Origin: Thermonema rossianum DSM 10300 | GTDB lineage: Bacteria; Bacteroidota; Bacteroidia; Cytophagales; Thermonemataceae | Reading direction: 5' to 3' | Assembly: GCF_000426825.1 (NCBI RefSeq) | Contig: NZ_AUGC01000011.1 | Span: 1 to 64,000, forward strand | Length of the DNA stretch: 64,000 bases | Part shown: piece by piece, positions 1 to 9,001 of the stretch | Numbering within the stretch: position 1 is the stretch's first letter | How the letters are laid out: the number at the start of each line of letters is the position of its first letter | The notes under the pieces: generated by a model | The model's database searches: none | What the model saw: only the letters and a program-made list of their open reading frames with translations | What the model was told of the DNA's origin: nothing | Position numbers and translations under genes: made by a program

Positions 1-105
1 ATATGCGAGCCGAAGAGCTACAGAGTAGTAGGTGAGCCTTTCCCGGTACAAGATATCCTTGAGGTAAAAGAAGTACGGCAAGAAGTAAGTGAAGAGGAAG
101 AATAA
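1..105 (+). CDS. C-terminal tail of an unidentified protein (partial)
   Basis: An open frame from base 1 to a TAA at 103-105 encodes about 34 residues ending in an acidic EEEE tail. The start lies outside the window. A rho-independent terminator follows 26 bases later, which supports this being the true end of a transcribed gene. The fragment is too short for me to assign a family. Confidence 0.55.
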   Translation: MCEPKSYRVVGEPFPVQDILEVKEVRQEVSEEEE

Positions 106-130
106 CTAACGCTTTGTGAATCAAAAAAAT

Positions 131-165
131 GGGCAGGTGTTAGTCATGCCTGCCCAAATTTTTTT
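131..165 (+). terminator. Rho-independent terminator after the first partial gene
   Basis: A 7-bp stem (GGGCAGG at 131-137, CCTGCCC at 149-155) with an 11-nt loop is followed by AAATTTTTTT. It closes the upstream gene before tRNA-Val. Confidence 0.8.
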
Positions 166-225
166 AAAGAAATATTTGCATGATATGATACACTGCTCTA
201 TATTTGCATCAGCATTTGAGCAAAA

Positions 226-300
226 GGGTTCTTAGCTCAGTTGGTTCAGAGCACCTGCCTTACAAGCAGGGGGTCGCAGGTTCGAATCCTGCAGAACCCA
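226..300 (+). tRNA. tRNA-Val (anticodon TAC)
   Basis: A cloverleaf can be drawn: acceptor arms GGGTTCT and AGAACCC pair, the D arm contains AGCTCAGTTGGTT, and the T arm contains GGTTCGAATCC. The anticodon stem CCTGC/GCAGG closes the loop CTTACAA, giving anticodon TAC. The discriminator is A at 300 and CCA is not encoded. Any ORF reading through here is spurious. Confidence 0.95.
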
Positions 301-306
301 CGACAA

Positions 307-332
307 GCGGTATCAACGATGCCGCTTTTTTT
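307..332 (+). terminator. Terminator downstream of tRNA-Val
   Basis: GCGGTA and TGCCGC form a 6-bp stem with one G-T pair, followed by TTTTTTTG. It lies 6 bases after the tRNA. Confidence 0.75.
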
Positions 333-632
333 GTTTTATTTATGCTATCGTTTCTTATTTTTTTAAAAGTTGCCCTGCCGTTCATTCTTGCCTTGTCATT
401 TCGAGTTTTTACCCTTTGTTACTTCGAGCATTAGCGGGAAACCTATTTTTTTAGGAAAAAAGGCTTGGTTTGGCGGGACGTCTCACTTCGTTCGATATGG
501 CAAAATAAGCATGCCCGGTGTGAATGGGATTGTTCACTGCGCCTGCACTCCGTTCGAGATGCCCTGTTGCATTTTTGCTCAAAGCAACAGGGCTGCAAAG
601 AAACGACTTGGTTTTCCGCATACCTCTCTTCT
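333..632. other. Intergenic stretch with no supported gene
   Basis: This 300-base stretch separates the tRNA-Val terminator from the end of uvrC. Forward ORFs here look unlike proteins. The only structure I see is a 10-bp inverted repeat (561-570 with 584-593, GCCCTGTTGC/GCAACAGGGC). It could stabilise the uvrC transcript end but has no T-tract. Confidence 0.5.
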
Positions 633-2456
633 TTATTGTTTAGAGGCTTGCGGGGGCGTGGAGTGAAAAAAGCGATGGATTTGCCGCGCTTTGCTTTTAC
701 CTACTATTTGCGCGAGTGCTTCTTCGGATGCCTCGCGGACGGCTTGAACGCTGCGGAAGTGTTGCAGCAGTTTTTGAGCTGTTTTTTCTGCAACTCCGGG
801 AATTTGGGTCAAGACCGACTCAAAGCTTTCTTTACTTCTTTTGTCACGATGGAAAGTAATGGCAAAGCGGTGCGCTTCGTCACGCAGGTGTTGAATCAGA
901 CGGAGGGCCGGTGACTTTTTGCTTAAATGCAGGGGGTACTTATCGCCCGGACGGTAGATTTCTTCCAGTCGCTTGGCTATGCCTATGGTTGGTATCTGAA
1001 CTGCCAGGTTCAGTGCTTTTAAAGCATCGAGGGCAGCATTGAGTTGTCCTTTTCCACCATCGATGACTATGAGCTGAGGCAGCTCGCCCCCTTCTTCGAC
1101 TTGCCGCTTGTAACGCCGGTAGACCACTTCGCGCATCGAGGCAAAATCATCGGGACCTTCCACCGTTTTGATGTGAAACTTGCGGTACTCACTCTTTGCC
1201 GGTTTGCCGTCGATGAAGCAAACCATGGCAGCTACCGGGTGTTGTCCTTGTATATTGGAGTTATCGAAGCATTCAATGCGCCGTGGAAGCTGTGGCAATT
1301 GCAGGGCATCTTGTAGCTCTATGAGCGCTTGGTTTTTCTTCTCTTGCCGCTTGCCCTGTTTCTTCAGTTCTTCTTTGCGCAAGAGGTATATGTTATGCAA
1401 GCCCATTTCAATAAGACGGCGTTTGTCCCCAATTTGGGGGACTTGGGTTTGCAACTGTTCACCGTGTATTTCCAAATTGCTGAGTACAGGCACCCGTGCT
1501 TCGAAACGGTACTTGATTTTCATTTGTTCATAGACACGCTCGGCTATTTCGGCTTCGGTGTCTTCTAATGGGCACTGCACCGCAAATGTTTCGGTGTGGA
1601 TGATGGCACCTTCACGTATGTAAAAAAAGCAAGCATAAGCTTTGCCGGGTTGGGGTTTGTTGAGTACAATCACCACCAAATCGCCGTATTTAGGGTTGGT
1701 CACCGTACGCTTTTGTTGGAATACTTGCAGCTTGTCTATTTTTTCTTTCCAAAACTGCGCTTCCTCGAAACGTAGTTCAGCCGCCGCTGCCAGCATTTTT
1801 TCTTCAAAGAACGTCTTCACCTCCGATATTTGTCCTTTCAGCACACGGCGCACCTGTTCTATGTCGGCGCGATAGTCTTCGCGGCTTTGTTTTCCTTCGC
1901 AGGGGGCTTGGCAGTTGCCTATGTGATACTCCAGGCAGGCAGCAAACTTACCCTGTGCAATGCCTGTGGGGGTAAGGGGCAAGTGACATGAGCGCACCGT
2001 GAACAATTGCTTGAGCAGGTCTAAAAGCTCATACATGTCACCTGCCCGGGCGTAAGGACCGAAGTATTCGCCACGGTATTGGTCCAGCCGCCGGGTGGTC
2101 AATATGCGCGGAAAGTCTTCTTCCGTGATACAAATGTAGGGGTAGGTTTTGTCGTCTTTGAGCAGGATGTTGTATTTGGGCTGATGGCTCTTGATAAGGC
2201 TGTTTTCAAGCAGCAGGGCATCTTGCTCGGAAGGCACCACGGTATATTCTATGCGGTCGATTTGTTGCACCAGGCGTCGTGTCTTGCGGTTGAGCTGCTC
2301 CGGTGCCTTGAAGTAGGAGCGTACCCGCTTGCGCAGGGACTTGGCTTTGCCTACGTAAAGCAGCTTGCCGCCGGCATCATAAAAACGATAGACTCCTGCC
2401 TCGTCGGGCAAGAGTCTGAGCGTTTCTTCTATATGTGCTTTGCCTGTGTTGCTCAT
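633..2456 (-). CDS. uvrC: Excinuclease ABC subunit C (UvrC)
   Basis: 607 aa, the usual UvrC length. It makes the dual incision around DNA lesions after UvrA/UvrB recognition in nucleotide excision repair. The N-terminal GIY-YIG nuclease shows GVYRFYD and LLYVGKAKSLRKRVRSYF (residues about 20-50). A UVR motif lies near residues 210-235, the RNase H-like domain has ECFDNSNIQG (about 400), and a C-terminal helix-hairpin-helix region carries IPGVAEKTAQKLL. The ATG is 3 bases beyond the stop of the PBP1A gene, so the two are probably co-transcribed. Confidence 0.97.
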   Translation of the reverse strand: MSNTGKAHIEETLRLLPDEAGVYRFYDAGGKLLYVGKAKSLRKRVRSYFKAPEQLNRKTRRLVQQIDRIEYTVVPSEQDALLLENSLIKSHQPKYNILLKDDKTYPYICITEEDFPRILTTRRLDQYRGEYFGPYARAGDMYELLDLLKQLFTVRSCHLPLTPTGIAQGKFAACLEYHIGNCQAPCEGKQSREDYRADIEQVRRVLKGQISEVKTFFEEKMLAAAAELRFEEAQFWKEKIDKLQVFQQKRTVTNPKYGDLVVIVLNKPQPGKAYACFFYIREGAIIHTETFAVQCPLEDTEAEIAERVYEQMKIKYRFEARVPVLSNLEIHGEQLQTQVPQIGDKRRLIEMGLHNIYLLRKEELKKQGKRQEKKNQALIELQDALQLPQLPRRIECFDNSNIQGQHPVAAMVCFIDGKPAKSEYRKFHIKTVEGPDDFASMREVVYRRYKRQVEEGGELPQLIVIDGGKGQLNAALDALKALNLAVQIPTIGIAKRLEEIYRPGDKYPLHLSKKSPALRLIQHLRDEAHRFAITFHRDKRSKESFESVLTQIPGVAEKTAQKLLQHFRSVQAVREASEEALAQIVGKSKARQIHRFFHSTPPQASKQ

Positions 2457-2459
2457 GGC

Positions 2460-4712
2460 CTACAGGGCTTCTTCGTCTATGATCTCAATTTTGATTTTAT
2501 CGCTGGTGCCTTCGCGCAGCTTTTTACAATCAAGCTCTACACTGATTTGAGCGGGGCGGGGGAAATAACCGGGTTTATAAGGAATGTTTTTATCCTCGTA
2601 AATGGCTTTGGTGAAGTTGCCCCAAATAGGAAGTGCCAGCACGGCACCTTGCCCGTCGATGATGGAAGGGAAGCGTATGTGCATGTCGTCGCCGCCAACC
2701 CATACACCCGCCACATAATCTTTGGTAACGCCCATAAACCAACCGTCGGCATGGTTTTGCGTGGTACCGGTTTTTGCACCAATTTCGTTGTTGCGGGTAA
2801 TGCCATAGCTGTGCAGGCGCACGGAGGTTCCGCCTGGTTCCAGAGCTGCCTTCAACATGTGAAGCATCATATAGGCTTTTTCTTCGCTCATGACTTCGCG
2901 GGCATCCGGCACAAATTCTTCTATGACCTTACCATTGCGGTCGGTAATGCGGGTAATGTAAATAGGTTCGATGCGCTTGCCTTGGTTCAAAAAGACCGAA
3001 TAGGCTTGACACAGCTCATAAAGTGTGACGGCACTGGATCCCAAAGCCAAGGAACCTACGGGGTCCAAGGGGCTGGTAATGCCCAATTGCCGGGCAAACT
3101 TAACTACATTTTGCACGCCGATTTCCATAATGAGCTGGGCAGCAATGGTATTGATGGAGCGCCCCAAGGCTTCGCGTAAAGTATAGCTTTTTCCGGTGAA
3201 GCCACCGTAGCTGTTTTTGGGGCTCCAGTCGCCAAAGGTTACTTCCCGGTCCACCATCTCGTAGCAGGGGGTATAGCCCATATCGATAGCAGTGGCATAC
3301 ACAATAGGTTTGAAAGTAGAGCCCGGTTGGCGCCGCCCCTGCTTGACGTGGTCATAGCGGAAGTGCTTGAAGTTGATGCCACCTACCCATGCCCGCACTT
3401 TGCCCGTTTGGGCTTCCACACACAGAAAGCCGGCGTGCAGGAAGCGTTTGTAATAACGAATAGAGTCCATGGGACTCATGAGGGTGTCCTTTTCGCCTTC
3501 CCAAGAAAAAACAGTCATGGGCACCGGCTTGCGCATTTCGGCAAAAATGGCTTCTTCATCATCGCCATATTGTTGTTTAAGGGTACGGTAACGCTCCGAT
3601 TGCCGCGCAATACGTTCCAAGTAGCCGGGTACGTTATACCAGGGGTCGCGCCGGCTCCACACTTGATCGAAGCGCTTTTGCCGCTCTTTCATGTGTGCTG
3701 CCATGGCTTGTTCGGCATAGGCTTGCACGCGCGAATCGATGGTGGTGTAAATTTTATAACCGGCCGTATAGAAATTGTTTTCAGGCAGTCCGCGCTCTTT
3801 TTCCCATCGTTTCATGAACTCGCGCACTTCGGCACGGAAATAAGGGGCTATGCCTTCGCCAGGGTTGTCGGGGTGGTAGTCTATCTTCACCGGTGAGGCT
3901 ATGGCTTTGCGGTAGGTGTCTTTATCGAGGAATTGGTACTTGTACATTTGCCCCAGCACCACATTGCGGCGTTGGCGGCAGGCCTCCGGATGGGACACCG
4001 GGCTGTAACGCGAAGGGGCCTGCAAGAGGCCGACAAGTGTGGCTGCTTCAATGGCATCCAAGTCACTTGCAGACTTATTGAAGAAAGTGCGGGCAGCTGC
4101 TTCTATGCCAAAGGCGTTGTGTCCGAAGCTCACTTCGTTGAGGTACATGGTAATGATTTCGCGCTTGGTGTAGTTGCGTTCCAAACGCACAGCCGTAATC
4201 CACTCCTTGGCTTTGATGATAAGCATGCGCAGCCCCGGCACGCGGGCAAGCGGTCCCAGACTTTCCTTGGCGCGGGTTTCGAACAGGTTTTTTGCCAGCT
4301 GTTGGGTGAGGGTACTGCCACCGCCTGATTCCCGCTGTCCCAATAAAATGGTTTTAAAGAACACACGAGCCAGCCCTTTGAGGTCCACACCGGCGTGCTT
4401 TTCGAAGCGCACGTCTTCGGTTGCAATCAACGCATTGATGACATAGGGCGAAATTTCTTCGTACTCAACCGGTATGCGGTTGACCAGGTAAAGTTTGCCC
4501 ATGAGTTTGCCGTCGGCGCTGTAAATCTCCGAAGCCAGCTCACTGCGTGGGTTTTCGAGGGCTTGCAGCGAGGGAAGCTCGCCAAATAAGCCTAAAAAAT
4601 TAACGCTGACAGCCCAGATAAAAAGTGCACTGCCGAATACAGCCAATACAAAAAGAATCCAGATGGCTTTGATATAGCGCTTATATTTGCCGTTTTCCAA
4701 TACTATGCGCAT
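2460..4712 (-). CDS. mrcA: Bifunctional penicillin-binding protein 1A (transglycosylase/transpeptidase)
   Basis: About 750 aa. It polymerises and cross-links peptidoglycan at the outer face of the inner membrane. One membrane segment lies near residues 15-40. The GT51 domain shows TEDVRFEKHAGVD and GGSTLTQQLAKNL. The transpeptidase has SxxK in PGSTFKPIVYA, SxN in GRSINTIAAQ and KTGT in GAKTGTTQNHADGWF. I chose the ATG at 4712 (MRIVLENGKYKRYIK). The longer frame to 4775 would overlap the upstream gene by 38 bases and adds a non-membrane leader. The gene follows the SprE-like gene and precedes uvrC. Confidence 0.95.
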   Translation of the reverse strand: MRIVLENGKYKRYIKAIWILFVLAVFGSALFIWAVSVNFLGLFGELPSLQALENPRSELASEIYSADGKLMGKLYLVNRIPVEYEEISPYVINALIATEDVRFEKHAGVDLKGLARVFFKTILLGQRESGGGSTLTQQLAKNLFETRAKESLGPLARVPGLRMLIIKAKEWITAVRLERNYTKREIITMYLNEVSFGHNAFGIEAAARTFFNKSASDLDAIEAATLVGLLQAPSRYSPVSHPEACRQRRNVVLGQMYKYQFLDKDTYRKAIASPVKIDYHPDNPGEGIAPYFRAEVREFMKRWEKERGLPENNFYTAGYKIYTTIDSRVQAYAEQAMAAHMKERQKRFDQVWSRRDPWYNVPGYLERIARQSERYRTLKQQYGDDEEAIFAEMRKPVPMTVFSWEGEKDTLMSPMDSIRYYKRFLHAGFLCVEAQTGKVRAWVGGINFKHFRYDHVKQGRRQPGSTFKPIVYATAIDMGYTPCYEMVDREVTFGDWSPKNSYGGFTGKSYTLREALGRSINTIAAQLIMEIGVQNVVKFARQLGITSPLDPVGSLALGSSAVTLYELCQAYSVFLNQGKRIEPIYITRITDRNGKVIEEFVPDAREVMSEEKAYMMLHMLKAALEPGGTSVRLHSYGITRNNEIGAKTGTTQNHADGWFMGVTKDYVAGVWVGGDDMHIRFPSIIDGQGAVLALPIWGNFTKAIYEDKNIPYKPGYFPRPAQISVELDCKKLREGTSDKIKIEIIDEEAL

Positions 4713-4737
4713 AGATTTTACGGTTTCTAAGTTTTTT

Positions 4738-6924
4738 TTATGGTGTGTTTGCCGGTAATGAGCCTGTTTGTGCAAGCATTTGTTCTACGAGTTTGGTAAA
4801 GGCGCTTTTGGGATGAGAGAGCAAAAAGCGCTGTGCTAAGTCCTGCCATTCGGCTTTTTTGAGTGCGCGGCTGCATAAAATTACTAAAAAGTCTGCTTTC
4901 TCGCGCAGGTGGTTTTCAGGAAACTCTTTTTGCAGTTGCTCCAGCTTCTCCAACGCTTTGGCATACTGTTTTCGTTCATAATAAAGAAAGGCTTCACGAT
5001 AGAGCGCTTCTACCTCGGCGGCTTGCGCCTGCATCTTTTGGTAATAATTGGGGTCGTCTATGAGTTTAAGATAAATACTTTGCGGGTAGGCGCGCCGCAG
5101 CTCCTGCACTTGCGCTTGGGCAAGCGTTGGGTTTTTGTCTTTGTAAATCAAATAGCGCAAATAAAGGACTTCTTCCCGGAAGGGCGTTTGGGGGTAGCGC
5201 TCCAGCAACTCACGATAGTGGCGGTCGGCTGCTTGTGGTTCCAGCAGTTGAAACTGATAAATCTTTCCTAAGTTGAACAGCGCATTCTGTGTGCGTTGAT
5301 GTGAGGCAGCCAAAGCCTGTTCGGTACGGGGCAGCTTTTTCAAGAACTCTTCTTTGAGGGCTTCCACTTGCAAAGCCACGGGGTCGGTAGTGGCCGCTTG
5401 GGTAGCAGGCACAGACAAACTTTCATCTATGGGATATGAAGACGCCTTGGAAGATACGCGCCAGTAGTCAGAAAGTGGACGGTTGCCCCATTTTTGCCGG
5501 AAAGCACTTTTCCCTTTAGCCACTGCCAAGGGGTCATCGAAATACCAAATACCGCTGCCCTGTTGATTGATGGCCTCTTGCAGGCTGCTGCCCTGTTGAA
5601 TGCTTTGTTGTTGCAGAGCCTTCTTACGTGCCTCTTCTTCTTCCATTTGCTTGCGTACCTGCCGCGTAAGTACCTGTGAAAGTTCTTGATCGAAGGCTTC
5701 GGGGCTCATGCTTTTTTCTTTCTGTGCCCATAGCCGCAAGCTGTCTTCCAACTCAATGGTTTCTATGTACTCTACAAATTGATTGAGTACTTTGCTTCTG
5801 CGTTTTATGTTGTCGTAGAGTGGCTCGTCTTTGGGCAGAAATTGCAGGGTGCTGTCATAATAGGCCTGTGCTGCCCTGTATTTTTTAAGCTCTTCGTAAT
5901 GAAGGCGAGCCAGGAACAAATAGCTGTAGGCTTTATAAAGAGGGTCTTGGCTTAGCTGTGCCGCACGGCTAAAATCTTCTTTGGCCGCCTCGGGGCGTTG
6001 ACGGTAGAGCCAGTACTGTGCGCGGGTGTAGTAAATATTGCCCCGGTATTCGATGTTTTTCTCGTCTTTGAGTAATCGTTCAAATTGCTTTTCCACTTTG
6101 GCATAAGCCACCTTGCGGAAGTCGGCAAGCAACAGGGTTTGCAAACGTGCCATAAGAGAGAGCAGGTAGTCGGGGCGGTGCTTTTGCACCTCTTCAAAAG
6201 CTTCATAGGCTTTGTTGCGCTCGTTGGCTTGTTGGTACAGTTGTCCCTGCAAATAGTGCAGGCGGGCGCGGTAAGGGTTACTTTTGAGTAGGGGAAGAGC
6301 CAAGTCCAGGCTTTTGAGCGTACGCAGGGTGTCCCGGTTTTTCTGATAGTAAAAAGCCTGAGCCAGATAAAACTCTTTCAAGGCTTCTGCTTCGATGCCC
6401 TGCTTGCGTAAGTAGTTTTTTACGGTTTCGGCATTTTGCATTTCGCCTATGGTGGCATAGGTACGTATGAGCTCCGTAAGGGCAAGGTCTTGCACCAAGG
6501 CATTTTTGCTTTCTGCGTTCAAGTATTTGAAAGTGCTGATGGCATTTTCGTAGTCACGCAGGTAAAAGCGGGCTTTGCCTACTACAAGATAAGCCCAGTC
6601 TGTCCATTCACTATTGGGGTGGCGTTCAATGGCAAAAGCAGCTTTCTTGATGCAGTCTTTGAGTGTGGTTTCATACTGCTTCAATTGATTGGTATCTACT
6701 TCCGGATATACGGGCAGTAGGCGCAGGTAATGATCTTGACGATTGCGAAAGATGGCATATTCCACGCTGTCAAGACTTTGCTTGGCAAGGAAATAGCCGT
6801 TATAGTGCGCATTTAAATTGTGATAAAAACGCGCGACGGGTCCGGTGGATTCGGGGCTGCATCGCCAAAACAAGAGCCCCGCACCAAGACAAACAAGCCA
6901 ATGAAGCAATCCGGATACTTTCAT
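4738..6924 (-). CDS. SprE/PorW-like TPR lipoprotein (type IX secretion/gliding)
   Basis: About 728 aa, predicted lipoprotein made almost entirely of tetratricopeptide-like helices. The first residues (MKVSGLLHWLVCLGAGLLFWRCSP) resemble a lipoprotein signal, although the lipobox LFWRC is atypical. The sequence after the Cys (FYHNLNAHYNGYFLAKQ) and the overall TPR layout resemble SprE/PorW, a protein needed for T9SS secretion in Bacteroidota. The assignment rests on resemblance, not on a search. I chose the ATG at 6924 over a TTG five codons upstream. It sits 25 bases before the PBP1A ATG. Confidence 0.75.
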   Translation of the reverse strand: MKVSGLLHWLVCLGAGLLFWRCSPESTGPVARFYHNLNAHYNGYFLAKQSLDSVEYAIFRNRQDHYLRLLPVYPEVDTNQLKQYETTLKDCIKKAAFAIERHPNSEWTDWAYLVVGKARFYLRDYENAISTFKYLNAESKNALVQDLALTELIRTYATIGEMQNAETVKNYLRKQGIEAEALKEFYLAQAFYYQKNRDTLRTLKSLDLALPLLKSNPYRARLHYLQGQLYQQANERNKAYEAFEEVQKHRPDYLLSLMARLQTLLLADFRKVAYAKVEKQFERLLKDEKNIEYRGNIYYTRAQYWLYRQRPEAAKEDFSRAAQLSQDPLYKAYSYLFLARLHYEELKKYRAAQAYYDSTLQFLPKDEPLYDNIKRRSKVLNQFVEYIETIELEDSLRLWAQKEKSMSPEAFDQELSQVLTRQVRKQMEEEEARKKALQQQSIQQGSSLQEAINQQGSGIWYFDDPLAVAKGKSAFRQKWGNRPLSDYWRVSSKASSYPIDESLSVPATQAATTDPVALQVEALKEEFLKKLPRTEQALAASHQRTQNALFNLGKIYQFQLLEPQAADRHYRELLERYPQTPFREEVLYLRYLIYKDKNPTLAQAQVQELRRAYPQSIYLKLIDDPNYYQKMQAQAAEVEALYREAFLYYERKQYAKALEKLEQLQKEFPENHLREKADFLVILCSRALKKAEWQDLAQRFLLSHPKSAFTKLVEQMLAQTGSLPANTP

Positions 6925-6968
6925 TTCGACATTATTCAACGAATCATAAGCAAAAATGATACAGCAAG

Positions 6969-7994
6969 TTATTCATATTGCACATAGCGGCGCCATTTGT
7001 CGAGAGCCGCCTGCATATCTTCGGGCAACGGCTGCTCAAAATACAGCTTTTCTTTGGTACGTGGATGCACAAAGCCCAAGCTGGCAGCATGTAATGCCTG
7101 GCGGGGAAGCAATGCGAAGCAGTTTTCTACAAACTGTTTGTATTTGCTGAACGAAGTGCCCCGCAATATTTTGTCACCGCCATAAGTGGCGTCATTGAAA
7201 AGGGGGTGCCCCAAGTGTTGCATGTGGACGCGTATCTGGTGGGTACGTCCTGTTTCGAGGCGGCATTCAATCAACGACACATAGCGCAAGTCTTCTATCA
7301 CCTTGTAGTGAGTCACGGCATATTTGCCTTCCCCTTCATCGAGAACGGTCATCACACGCCGGTCCTTGGGCGAGCGTCCGATATAGTTGGCTATGGTGCC
7401 TTCGGCCGGGTCCGGCACGCCCCACACCAGGGCATAATATTTCCGCTCTATGCTGTGATCATAAAACTGCTTGGCAAGAAAGGTCATGGCCAGTTCGGTT
7501 TTGGCTATCACCAGCAAGCCGGAGGTGTCCTTGTCGATGCGGTGCACCAAGCCGGGGCGCGATGCCCCGTTTTGAGAAGTAGGCAAGTTTTCAAAATGAT
7601 ACATGAGGGCATTGACCAGGGTGCCTGTCCAGTTTTGATAGGCGGGGTGCACCACCATGCCTGCCGGCTTGTTGACTACCAGCACGTCTTCGTCTTCATA
7701 TACGATATCGAGGGGAATGTTTTCAGGGATAATCTCATCGACACGCGGTGGCTCGGGCAGGCACACGGTGATGACATCCAGGGGGCGCACTTTATAATTA
7801 GGCTTTACCGCCTTTTCGTTCACCTTTACAAACTCGGCATGAATGGCATTTTGTATCTTTGTGCGGGTGGCATTGGCCAAGCGTTCCATCAGGTATTTGT
7901 CAATACGCAACGGCTTTTGCCCTTTATCCACAATGATTTTGTGGTGCTCATACAAATCCAACTCTTCTTCTTCCATGAATGACTTGTCTTGCAT
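6969..7994 (-). CDS. rluD: RluD-family 23S rRNA pseudouridine synthase
   Basis: About 341 aa. It isomerises uridine to pseudouridine in large-subunit rRNA. An N-terminal S4-like RNA-binding domain (RIDKYLMERLANATRTKIQ, about residues 28-80) precedes the catalytic domain with the signature RPGLVHRIDKDTSGLLVIAK containing the catalytic Asp. A late GRTHQIRVHMQHLGHPLFND motif is present. The ATG at 7994 (MQDKSFMEEEE) is preferred because the longer frame runs into the divergent gene. A second ATG at 7976 is also possible. Confidence 0.94.
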   Translation of the reverse strand: MQDKSFMEEEELDLYEHHKIIVDKGQKPLRIDKYLMERLANATRTKIQNAIHAEFVKVNEKAVKPNYKVRPLDVITVCLPEPPRVDEIIPENIPLDIVYEDEDVLVVNKPAGMVVHPAYQNWTGTLVNALMYHFENLPTSQNGASRPGLVHRIDKDTSGLLVIAKTELAMTFLAKQFYDHSIERKYYALVWGVPDPAEGTIANYIGRSPKDRRVMTVLDEGEGKYAVTHYKVIEDLRYVSLIECRLETGRTHQIRVHMQHLGHPLFNDATYGGDKILRGTSFSKYKQFVENCFALLPRQALHAASLGFVHPRTKEKLYFEQPLPEDMQAALDKWRRYVQYE

Positions 7995-8910
7995 AGTCAG
8001 CAACTTTTTTGAAAAGGTAAATTTACAAGAATTTGCGCAAAGTGCCTTGCAGCCGTTGCCGGATGACCGCCTGGCAAGCCGGGGCATACGGGCAGAGGTG
8101 CTGCGCATAGACCGCCTGCATCCCCAAATCTCGGGAAACAAATGGTTGAAGCTGAAATACAACCTGATGGAAGCAGCACGGCAGGGTAAAAGACGCTTGC
8201 TTACTTTTGGCGGTGCTTATTCCAACCACCTGTATGCCACGGCGGCCGCAGGCAAGTTGTTGGGATTTGAAACCATTGGCATAGTACGGGGCGAGCGGGT
8301 AGAGCCGCTCAATAGCACTTTACGCTTTGCCGAAGAAGCCGGCATGCAGCTGCATTTCGTCAGCCGTGCGGATTACCGGCAAAAGCACAGCTCCGCATTT
8401 ATTGAACACCTGCATGCTCTCTTTGGCGACTTTTTTCTTGTGCCCGAAGGCGGCAGCAATGTGCATGCAGTGCCGGGATGCATGGAGTTGCCGGGCGAAT
8501 GGAGTTCTGCTTACGATTATATCTTGTTGCCATGCGGCACAGGTGGCACACTTGCGGGCTTGGCATTGGCTGCCGCGGCACACCAAAAGCTAATAGGGGT
8601 GTCGGTGCTCAAAGGTGGCGCTTTCCTTTATGAAGAGGTAAAGCGCCTGCAAGAAGCCTATGCCGGGCACCATACGCAAAATTTCGAGATATGGACAGAT
8701 TACGCCCATCGCGGCTATGCCAAGACAACCGAAGCACTGCGCCTTTTTATGCAAGATTGGCAGCGGCAATATCCTTCAGTGCCCATAGAACATGTGTATT
8801 CTGCAAAAATGTTTTATGCTTTCTTTGCCGAAGTGGAAAAAGGTTATTTCCCGTCCGGCAGCCGTGTCTTGTTAATTCATACGGGGGGCTTAAGGGTAGA
8901 ACATGAGTGA
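7975..8910 (+). CDS. PLP-dependent ACC deaminase / D-cysteine desulfhydrase family protein
   Basis: About 311 aa. A fold-type II PLP enzyme: HPQISGNKWLKLKYNL carries the PLP-binding Lys, followed by FGGAYSNHLYATAAAG and later LLPCGTGGTLAGLAL, which binds the PLP phosphate. Members deaminate 1-aminocyclopropane-1-carboxylate or desulfurate D-cysteine. Substrate cannot be told from sequence. The start is uncertain: the ATG at 7975 overlaps the divergent rluD start by 20 bases, and a later TTG (near 8047) would remove the overlap. It ends just before an unrelated SDR gene. Confidence 0.85.
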   Translation: MNDLSCIVSNFFEKVNLQEFAQSALQPLPDDRLASRGIRAEVLRIDRLHPQISGNKWLKLKYNLMEAARQGKRRLLTFGGAYSNHLYATAAAGKLLGFETIGIVRGERVEPLNSTLRFAEEAGMQLHFVSRADYRQKHSSAFIEHLHALFGDFFLVPEGGSNVHAVPGCMELPGEWSSAYDYILLPCGTGGTLAGLALAAAAHQKLIGVSVLKGGAFLYEEVKRLQEAYAGHHTQNFEIWTDYAHRGYAKTTEALRLFMQDWQRQYPSVPIEHVYSAKMFYAFFAEVEKGYFPSGSRVLLIHTGGLRVEHE

Positions 8911-9001
8911 TTTATTTGATTTTGAGTGAAAAAACATAGGCCGGCTTTGTGGTGACTTAGGCATAAATTGCGTATTTTGATGAGCACAGCTTATTTATGC
9001 C

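Noticed and set aside
204-434. Forward ORF of 76 codons over tRNA-Val
   Set aside because: It reads straight through the tRNA and its terminator; no protein-like features.
561-593. 10-bp inverted repeat downstream of uvrC
   Set aside because: Not called as a terminator because no T-tract follows on either strand.
370-914. Overlapping forward ORFs before and in the 3' end of uvrC
   Set aside because: Composition is random and the later part is antisense to uvrC.
2079-3179. 366-codon forward ORF antisense to uvrC and PBP1A
   Set aside because: It spans the junction of two clear genes on the other strand and resembles no protein.
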